This document shows positions 6,762-11,514 of a stretch of 11,514 nt of DNA, in pieces. The translations under genes were made by a program, and so were the position numbers. Source of the DNA: UBA1764 sp045642565 (lineage in GTDB: Bacteria > Bacillota > Clostridia > Peptostreptococcales > Anaerovoracaceae); the NCBI GenBank assembly GCA_045642565.1, contig JAZUJE010000005.1, positions 1-11,514 on the forward strand, written 5' to 3'. Each line of letters opens with the position of its first letter. Position 1 is the stretch's first letter. The notes beneath the pieces are model-generated. The model did not search any database and was not told the origin of the DNA. It worked only from the letters and a program-made list of their open reading frames with translations.

Positions 6762-8189
6762 ATGGAAAATCAAGGTATGGAAAAAAGATACGGTCTTATA
6801 ACCGCACTTGCTATGGTTGTTGGTACCGTAATCGGCTCCGGTGTTTTCATCAAGGGCGGAAAGCTCCTTGCTAAAACAGGCGGAGATTTAAAAACAGGAA
6901 TTTTAGCTATTGCATGCTGCGGCATTATTTGCATTATTTGCTCATTAGTGTTTGCAGAGTTGAGTTCAAAATATAACAAGGTTAACGGCCTTGTAGACTA
7001 CGCCGAAGTAGCTCTTGGTTCAAAATATGCTTACTATGTAGGTTGGTTCCAGAGCGTTATCTATACACCTTCACTTTGTGCTGTACTTGCATTCTTCTCA
7101 GGTTTGTTCTTCTGCAACCTTTTTGGTATCAGAACTATAGATCTTGCAAACGGATGTTTCTCAGCAGAAATGCTTGGTGTTGGTGGCGGCTTCCTTATTA
7201 TGGGTTTTGCGATTAATACACTTTCTCCAAAGCTTGGCGGAAAACTTCAGATTTCCATGACAGTTATTAAACTTATCCCAATTGTTCTTATGGGTGTCAT
7301 CGGAACAATAATTGGTCTTACAAGCGGAAATTCTCAGGCAGTATTAGATTTCGTTAACACTCCGGAATATGCTCCGGTTGAAAACGGTTTCTTCTCGGCT
7401 GTTGTTGCATTTGCATTCTCATTTGAAGGTTGGATTCTTGCAACTACACTTAACTCTGAAATGAAAGAGCCACAGAAAACTCTTCCAAAGGCTCTTATCG
7501 GTGGAGCTTTCATAGTAGTAGTTCTCTATATCCTTTATATCTTCTCAATGAGTTCAATCGGCAGTGTTTCAACTATTCTTGGAACATGGCCTCTTGGACA
7601 AGATCTTGCAAAGACAGCATTTATACCTATCTTTGGAACGGTAATTAGTAAGTTCTTTGAAGCTTGCATCGTTGTTTCTTGTTTAGGAACAATGAATGGT
7701 CTTATTATGGCAAACTGCAGAAGCCAGTATGCTGTTGCTTCTCGTGGCATGGGCCCTATGGCAAGTTGGTTCGGAGATCTTGATAAGCAAAATGACTTCC
7801 CAATCAAATCTGCATTATTCGGAATGATTTTCGCAGGTTTCTGGTATGCTTGGGATATAGTAATGTACTGGAACGGTCCAGATTTTATGGGCACAACACA
7901 TAGCAATATGTTCTTTGGATATGAACCTGACGAGGTTTGTATTGTAAACCTCTACGCTATGTACATTCCAATGTTCATTGCACTTATAGTTAAGAATAAA
8001 GACTTTAATTTTGTAAAGAGATTTGTTCTGCCTATCTTAGGCCTTGCATGCTGCGTATTTATGGTATTCTGTTGCTGGAAGGGCTGGGGCACAAAGGCTT
8101 GTCTTGGTTACCTGACAATGTTTGTGGTAGCTATGATTATCGGAAGAATCTTTATGCATCCGGAAAGAGCTGTCAGAACGCTTGAATAG
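6762..8189 (+). CDS. APC-superfamily amino acid permease
   Basis: The 475-residue protein should be an inner-membrane amino-acid transporter with about 12 membrane helices. TM1 (~12-32) holds the broken-helix motif GSGVF at 25-29, where the amino and carboxyl groups of substrate bind in this superfamily. TM6 (~210-230) has the conserved AFAFSFEGW, followed by the loop EMKEPQKTLPKAL at 233-245, a hallmark of amino-acid permeases. Substrate cannot be named. A longer polar loop at ~370-392 precedes the last helices. The arrangement resembles LAT/YfnA-like exchangers, but this is a general resemblance. The gene has its own promoter at 6713-6721 and terminator at 8209-8235, so it is monocistronic. 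The start is fixed by AAGAGG at 6747-6752. Confidence 0.9.
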   Translation: MENQGMEKRYGLITALAMVVGTVIGSGVFIKGGKLLAKTGGDLKTGILAIACCGIICIICSLVFAELSSKYNKVNGLVDYAEVALGSKYAYYVGWFQSVIYTPSLCAVLAFFSGLFFCNLFGIRTIDLANGCFSAEMLGVGGGFLIMGFAINTLSPKLGGKLQISMTVIKLIPIVLMGVIGTIIGLTSGNSQAVLDFVNTPEYAPVENGFFSAVVAFAFSFEGWILATTLNSEMKEPQKTLPKALIGGAFIVVVLYILYIFSMSSIGSVSTILGTWPLGQDLAKTAFIPIFGTVISKFFEACIVVSCLGTMNGLIMANCRSQYAVASRGMGPMASWFGDLDKQNDFPIKSALFGMIFAGFWYAWDIVMYWNGPDFMGTTHSNMFFGYEPDEVCIVNLYAMYIPMFIALIVKNKDFNFVKRFVLPILGLACCVFMVFCCWKGWGTKACLGYLTMFVVAMIIGRIFMHPERAVRTLE

Positions 8190-8208
8190 CTTAAAAATGA
8201 GCAATTTC

Positions 8209-8235
8209 AAAGGGCTTGCAATAGCAAGCCCTTTT
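8209..8235 (+). terminator. Rho-independent terminator after the permease
   Basis: AAAGGGCTTGC at 8209-8219 pairs with GCAAGCCCTTT at 8224-8234 around an AATA loop, followed by a short T-rich stretch. It starts about 20 bases after the permease stop. Its loop region also contains the candidate -35 of the following tRNA promoter. Confidence 0.9.
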
Positions 8236-8245
8236 ATTGTATAAT
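8216..8245 (+). promoter_or_regulatory. Promoter for tRNA-Leu, nested in the terminator hairpin
   Basis: A perfect -10 TATAAT at 8240-8245 lies 12 bases before the tRNA. An 18-base spacer separates it from TTGCAA at 8216-8221, four of six matches to TTGACA. The -35 lies in the descending arm and loop of the upstream terminator. The -10 call is strong and the -35 is tentative. Confidence 0.65.
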
Positions 8246-8256
8246 TTTAGAGATGA

Positions 8257-8343
8257 GCAGATATGGCGGAATTGGCAGACGCGCACGGTTCAGGTCCGTG
8301 TGAATTCACTTTCATGCAGGTTCAACTCCTGTTATCTGCACCA
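8257..8343 (+). tRNA. tRNA-Leu (anticodon CAG), CCA encoded
   Basis: This is a class II tRNA with a long variable arm. The acceptor stem GCAGATA 8257-8263 pairs with 8333-8339, and the anticodon stem 8284-8288 pairs with 8296-8300. The loop 8289-8295 has anticodon CAG at 8291-8293. A variable arm (TGAA paired with TTCA) is followed by the T arm GGTTCAACTCC. The discriminator is A8340 and CCA is encoded. It reads CUG. A bactofilin gene starts 29 bases after it, with no terminator between. Confidence 0.97.
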
Positions 8344-8372
8344 TATAAAGCGATTAATTAAGGAGGAATATC

Positions 8373-8717
8373 ATGGCTGATAATGTAAGCATTAATTCCA
8401 CTGTAATAGAAACAGTTATAGGACCAAAAACTAAATTTAAAGGAAGCGTAAATACAGATAAACCTATTACCATTCAGGGCAATTTCGAAGGTACTATTGA
8501 TAGCACCAATGTTGTTGTTGTTGAAGAAACAGGATATTTTGAAGGAACTGCAAATTGCAGAGAGCTCGATCTTGTCGGTGAGGTTAAAGGTAAAATTATG
8601 TGCTCAGATGTTCTGAAGTTCTTATCAGGTGGTAAATTCAGAGGTGATGCAGTTGTTGCCAATATCGATATACATCCTGGCGCAGACTATGACGGAACAT
8701 TAAAAATCCAAAAATAA
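8373..8717 (+). CDS. Bactofilin family cytoskeletal protein
   Basis: The 114-residue protein is a compact bactofilin (formerly DUF583). A short N-terminal tail precedes the right-handed beta-helix core, seen as repeated short strands with Gly at turns. Examples are TKFKGSVNTDKPITIQGNFEG (from ~20), then YFEGTANCRELDLVGEVKG and KFRGDAVVANIDIHPGADYDG. Bactofilins polymerise without nucleotide and act as scaffolds in cell shape or wall synthesis; the local role is unknown here. AAGGAGG at 8360-8366 is a strong ribosome site six bases before ATG. The gene probably shares the tRNA-Leu promoter and ends at the hairpin at 8732-8764. Confidence 0.92.
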   Translation: MADNVSINSTVIETVIGPKTKFKGSVNTDKPITIQGNFEGTIDSTNVVVVEETGYFEGTANCRELDLVGEVKGKIMCSDVLKFLSGGKFRGDAVVANIDIHPGADYDGTLKIQK

Positions 8718-8731
8718 TTAAAAAAAGTAAG

Positions 8732-8764
8732 GCTCTTGGCTGTGGTTTAGCCAAGAGCTTTTTT
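8732..8764. terminator. Terminator overlapping the plsC stop
   Basis: GCTCTTGGCT 8732-8741 pairs with AGCCAAGAGC 8749-8758 around a seven-base loop, followed by a T-tract 8759-8764 for plus-strand transcription from bactofilin. The 3' arm is also the last plsC codons and stop on the minus strand. Read that way, the hairpin is followed by a T-rich tract a few bases later, so it may serve both genes. Confidence 0.9.
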
Positions 8765-9445
8765 AATTTCATTTTCAATTTCTTCTGAGATATGTTTTGT
8801 TTTTTCTTTTTCCATATCTTTTGTTTTTATGGCCGGTAATATTTTAAGGGTCGCTTTCGTTGGAACAATTTTGTGTTTTTCTTCCCACGCATGATATGTC
8901 CCATCAATTACAAATGGTACAATAGGGACTCCGGCCTTAAGGGCACATCTAAAAGCTCCCGGTTTAAATTCATTCATTTCATGTTTTCGGCTTCTTGTAC
9001 CTTCAGGGAAGATAATAAGGCTTTCTCCGCTTTTTAAAAGGGCCTCACATTTATTAATAGATTCAAGGGAAGCTCTTATATTTGATCTGTCGATAAATAT
9101 ACAATCAAGAATTTTCATCCATGAGCCAATTAGAGGGATCTTACTCGCTTCTATTTTTGCAAGGAAGGGTATAAGTCTTCCAAAGCTTTCAAGCGCGATA
9201 ACCATATCAAATAAGCCTTGATGGTTGCCTACATACAAAACAGGTCCATCAGGAATATTTTCCTTCCCGCTAACTTCCACCTTAAAGCCTGCGATTGCTT
9301 TTATTACAGGAATTGCTGCATTAAAAATAGCTTGTGGCCATATTTTTCTGATTTTTTTAGGTGAAAGTTTTGCCAGAATCCAAAAAGGAATCGATATAAT
9401 CAGCACAATAGCTAAAAATAAATACCATAAAAAAGTTCTAATCAT
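8747..9445 (-). CDS. plsC: 1-acyl-sn-glycerol-3-phosphate acyltransferase (PlsC family)
   Basis: The 232-residue membrane enzyme adds the second acyl chain to lysophosphatidic acid, giving phosphatidic acid for phospholipid synthesis. An N-terminal membrane helix covers ~4-26. The four acyltransferase motifs are present: NHQGLFD at 74-80 (catalytic His75 and Asp80, with Gly where Ser is common), FIDR at 117-120, FPEGTRSR at 146-153 and VPFVIDG at 176-182. Length is normal. There is no Shine-Dalgarno-like sequence before the ATG, and the only promoter-like element would start RNA almost at the start codon, which suggests a leaderless message. It is divergent from typA, 56 bases away. The last codons double as terminator stem. 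Confidence 0.9.
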   Translation of the reverse strand: MIRTFLWYLFLAIVLIISIPFWILAKLSPKKIRKIWPQAIFNAAIPVIKAIAGFKVEVSGKENIPDGPVLYVGNHQGLFDMVIALESFGRLIPFLAKIEASKIPLIGSWMKILDCIFIDRSNIRASLESINKCEALLKSGESLIIFPEGTRSRKHEMNEFKPGAFRCALKAGVPIVPFVIDGTYHAWEEKHKIVPTKATLKILPAIKTKDMEKEKTKHISEEIENEIKKALG

Positions 9446-9451
9446 GTGTTA

Positions 9452-9460
9452 ATTTTATCA
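9452..9460 (-). promoter_or_regulatory. Candidate extended -10 promoter for plsC
   Basis: On the minus strand this reads TGATAAAAT, an extended -10 of the form TG, one base, TAAAAT. Its downstream edge is six bases from the plsC ATG, so RNA would start at about the first codon. There is no good -35 and the area is AT-rich. Confidence 0.45.
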
Positions 9461-9467
9461 TATTTTT

Positions 9468-9476
9468 TGGTATAAT
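9468..9476 (+). promoter_or_regulatory. Extended -10 promoter for typA
   Basis: The sequence TGGTATAAT has a perfect TATAAT (9471-9476) and upstream TG. No strong -35 is seen, as expected for extended -10 promoters. A start near 9483 leaves a leader of about 19 bases that includes the ribosome site AGAGG at 9488-9492. Confidence 0.72.
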
Positions 9477-9501
9477 ATTAGGGTTTTAGAGGTATTTTAT
9501 T

Positions 9502-11403
9502 ATGAAGAAAATTATTAACATCGCAGTTATTGCCCACGTTGATGCCGGTAAATCTACATTGGTAGATGCATTCCTTGCACAATCCGGCGTATTTAGAGAA
9601 AATGAAGAAATGGTCGCGCAGACCATGGACAGCAATGATCTTGAAAGAGAACGTGGCATTACAATATATTCAAAGAACTGTTGTGTTATGCATGACGGAT
9701 ATAAGATTAATATCGTAGATACTCCGGGCCATGCAGATTTCAGTTCAGAAGTAGAGCGTATCATCAAAACCGTTGATACGGTTATTTTGCTTGTAGACAG
9801 TTCTGAAGGCCCAATGCCGCAGACAAGATTCGTTCTTAAAAAATCATTAGAGCAGGGACTTAATCCTATTCTTTTGATAAACAAGCTTGATAAAAGAGAT
9901 GCTCGTGTCACAGAAGTTGTTGATGAGGTTTATGAACTCTTTATGGACCTTGAAGCTAATGACACTCAGCTTGATTTCCCGATTTTATACGGAATTGCAC
10001 GCCAGGGTATAGTTGTCAAAGATCCTAAACAGTGCGAAGGCATTCAAATCGAAAATAGCGATGGTAAAGTTAGAAAAGCTGCCGCAGGCCAGAACGGACT
10101 TAGTATTGCACCACTGTTTGAGACTATCATAGATATGGTTGGAGGGTACGAAGATAGAGATTCAGAACCTCTTCAATTCCAGGTTTCCACGCTCGCATAT
10201 GACGATTATATCGGTCGACTTGGTATAGGAAGAATTACTGCCGGAACAATTAAAGAGGGCCAAGTTGTTGCTGTTGCAAAACCTGATGGTTCTTATAAAC
10301 TTGGTAAAATTAATCAAGTATTTGTATACCAGGGTTTAAAAAGAGTTTCTGTTTCTGAGGCAGGCTCCGGCGATATCGTTGTTGTATCGGGCCTTCCTGA
10401 AATAACAATAGGGGATACTATTTGCACAGAAGAAAATATTTGCCCAATGGGTGAAATTAAAATTGATGAACCAACATTGTCAATGAACTTCATGGTTAAT
10501 TCTTCACCATTTGCAGGCAAAGAAGGAAAGTATGTTACTTCAAGACATATCAGAGAAAGATTACAAAAAGAGCTCGAGGTAAATGTTGGTCTTATCGTAG
10601 AAGACACCGATAGTACCGATAGCTTTAAGGTTTCTGGCCGTGGTGAACTTCATTTATCTATTTTAATTGAAAATATGAGAAGGGAAGGCTTTGAGCTTGC
10701 TGTTTCAAAACCTGAAGTAATTTTTAAGAAAGACGAAAACGGTCATAAACAGGAACCTATTGAAGAAGTTGTAATTGAAGTTCCTGACGAATATAGTGGC
10801 GGAGTTATTTCCGAACTTAATCTTCGCAAGGGAACTATGGTTTCCATGGATGGCAAAAACGGAAGAAGCAAACTGGTTTATAATGTTCCGACCAGAGGGC
10901 TTCTTGGATACAGATCACAGTTTATTAACCAGACTCATGGTGAAGGAACTATGGTTCAAAGATTTATCGGTTACGAAGATTATAAGGGAGAAATTCCTCA
11001 AAGAACTTTTGGTGCGATTATTGCACAAGAAGCCGGAGTTGCAACTCCGTATGCTCTTAACAATATTCAAGAACGTGCGCAGATGTTTATTGGGCCTCAG
11101 ACAAAAGTCTATGAGGGCATGATTGTCGGACAAAACAGCCGCAGCGATGATATGGTAGTAAATCCGGCAAAAGCAAAGCATGTTTCTAACATGCGTGCCG
11201 CAGGAACAGATGATAAGGTTCTTTTGACACCTCCGAGAATTTTTTCACTTGAAGAAGCTCTTGAGTGGATTAATGATGATGAACTCGTAGAAATTACGCC
11301 ATCTGATATAAGGCTTCGTAAAAAGATCCTTGGAGAGCTTGAGCGTAAGCGCTCGGGTAGGGATTATTCAATGTACGAGAACCCAAGAACAGGTAAGAAG
11401 TAA
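9502..11403 (+). CDS. typA: Ribosome-associated translational GTPase TypA/BipA, variant G motifs
   Basis: The 633-residue GTPase belongs to the EF-G-like family and acts on the ribosome, where TypA helps 50S assembly and growth under stress. The G domain (1-~210) shows AHVDAGKST at 11-19 (G1), RGIT at 51-54 (G2), DTPGH at 73-77 (G3) and NKLD at 127-130 (G4). The C-terminal half has the TypA-specific PTRGLLGYRSQF and YEGMIVGQNSR segments and ends in ITPSDIRLRKKILGE. Two features depart from textbook TypA: G1 reads VDAGKST where VDHGKTT is usual, and the G5 region reads YGIARQG where an SA-type motif is usual. A ~20-residue insertion follows at ~171-198, so the protein is slightly long. These may be normal in its clade. 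AGAGG at 9488-9492 sets the start. It is divergent from plsC. Confidence 0.94.
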   Translation: MKKIINIAVIAHVDAGKSTLVDAFLAQSGVFRENEEMVAQTMDSNDLERERGITIYSKNCCVMHDGYKINIVDTPGHADFSSEVERIIKTVDTVILLVDSSEGPMPQTRFVLKKSLEQGLNPILLINKLDKRDARVTEVVDEVYELFMDLEANDTQLDFPILYGIARQGIVVKDPKQCEGIQIENSDGKVRKAAAGQNGLSIAPLFETIIDMVGGYEDRDSEPLQFQVSTLAYDDYIGRLGIGRITAGTIKEGQVVAVAKPDGSYKLGKINQVFVYQGLKRVSVSEAGSGDIVVVSGLPEITIGDTICTEENICPMGEIKIDEPTLSMNFMVNSSPFAGKEGKYVTSRHIRERLQKELEVNVGLIVEDTDSTDSFKVSGRGELHLSILIENMRREGFELAVSKPEVIFKKDENGHKQEPIEEVVIEVPDEYSGGVISELNLRKGTMVSMDGKNGRSKLVYNVPTRGLLGYRSQFINQTHGEGTMVQRFIGYEDYKGEIPQRTFGAIIAQEAGVATPYALNNIQERAQMFIGPQTKVYEGMIVGQNSRSDDMVVNPAKAKHVSNMRAAGTDDKVLLTPPRIFSLEEALEWINDDELVEITPSDIRLRKKILGELERKRSGRDYSMYENPRTGKK

Positions 11404-11440
11404 AGTTAATATATATTATACCCCTGCACATAGCAACGCT

Positions 11441-11514
11441 CGTGGACACCGTTTCGGCCTGCTCAGGGCTCGCAAGCTCACCCTTCGTGCGGCCTGCGGG
11501 ACGCCCTTAGTGTC
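11441..11514. repeat. GC-rich element, possible intergenic repeat, cut by the window edge
   Basis: About 50 of 74 bases are G or C by hand count, against an AT-rich flank ending in a TATATATTATA run. CGGCCTGC occurs twice as a direct repeat (11455-11462 and 11490-11497). GACAC at 11445-11449 is mirrored by GTGTC at 11510-11514, so the element may have inverted ends. AGGG and CCCT can also pair inside it. Both strands are open across it, which GC-rich DNA gives by chance. The repeat call is inference. Confidence 0.45.

Noticed and set aside
7535..7906. 123-residue minus-strand open frame opposite the permease gene
   Set aside because: Antisense shadow of a clear permease gene, with no ribosome site or recognisable domain.
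11416..11514. Open minus-strand frame in the GC-rich tail (Arg/Pro/Ala-rich)
   Set aside because: Short, no start codon with a ribosome site in view, and all of it lies in GC-rich DNA where stops are rare by chance; not called as a gene.
1..11514. CRISPR array, transposase, phage genes or defence cluster
   Set aside because: No regularly spaced repeats, and every sizeable reading frame with a family match is a housekeeping gene.

Overview
The window looks like an ordinary chromosomal segment from a low-GC Gram-positive anaerobe of the class Clostridia. The evidence is the AT-rich composition with A/T-ending codons, AGGAGG-type ribosome sites, a PBP5-type DD-carboxypeptidase with a membrane anchor, a DUF1292 gene, a lipoprotein signal peptide and extended -10 promoters. 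A Lachnospiraceae-like host is a guess from general resemblance. The genus cannot be read from this sequence.

Region 1 (33-6315) is one dense plus-strand run ending at a strong hairpin. It starts with tRNA-Arg(CCG), a divergent kinase-fold gene with no known role, and tRNA-Gly(CCC), which follow each other with almost no spacing. Next come uridine kinase (udk), XTP/dITP pyrophosphatase (rdgB), a DD-carboxypeptidase, a compact UvrC and an exported trigger-factor-like lipoprotein. The last four are joined by overlapping stop and start codons, which implies translational coupling. The theme is housekeeping: nucleotide salvage and sanitation, wall trimming, DNA repair and surface protein folding.

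Region 2 (6331-8235) has a small minus-strand DUF1292 gene that converges on the same terminator. It is divergent from an amino-acid permease, which has its own extended -10 promoter and terminator. Region 3 (8216-8764) is tRNA-Leu(CAG) followed closely by a bactofilin gene and a hairpin. Region 4 (8747-11403) holds plsC on the minus strand and typA (bipA) on the plus strand, divergent from a 56-bp spacer in which their promoters appear to overlap. The last ~75 bases are sharply GC-rich (about 68% by hand count) and look like the edge of an intergenic repeat or other foreign element.

No defence system, phage, transposase, CRISPR array or biosynthetic cluster is visible. The points that deserve a second look are the tRNA-CDS-tRNA sandwich and its unrecognised kinase-like protein, the shortened UvrC, the variant TypA G motifs, the superimposed plsC/typA promoters, and the GC-rich right edge. 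All three tRNAs have C at the wobble position and read G-ending codons.
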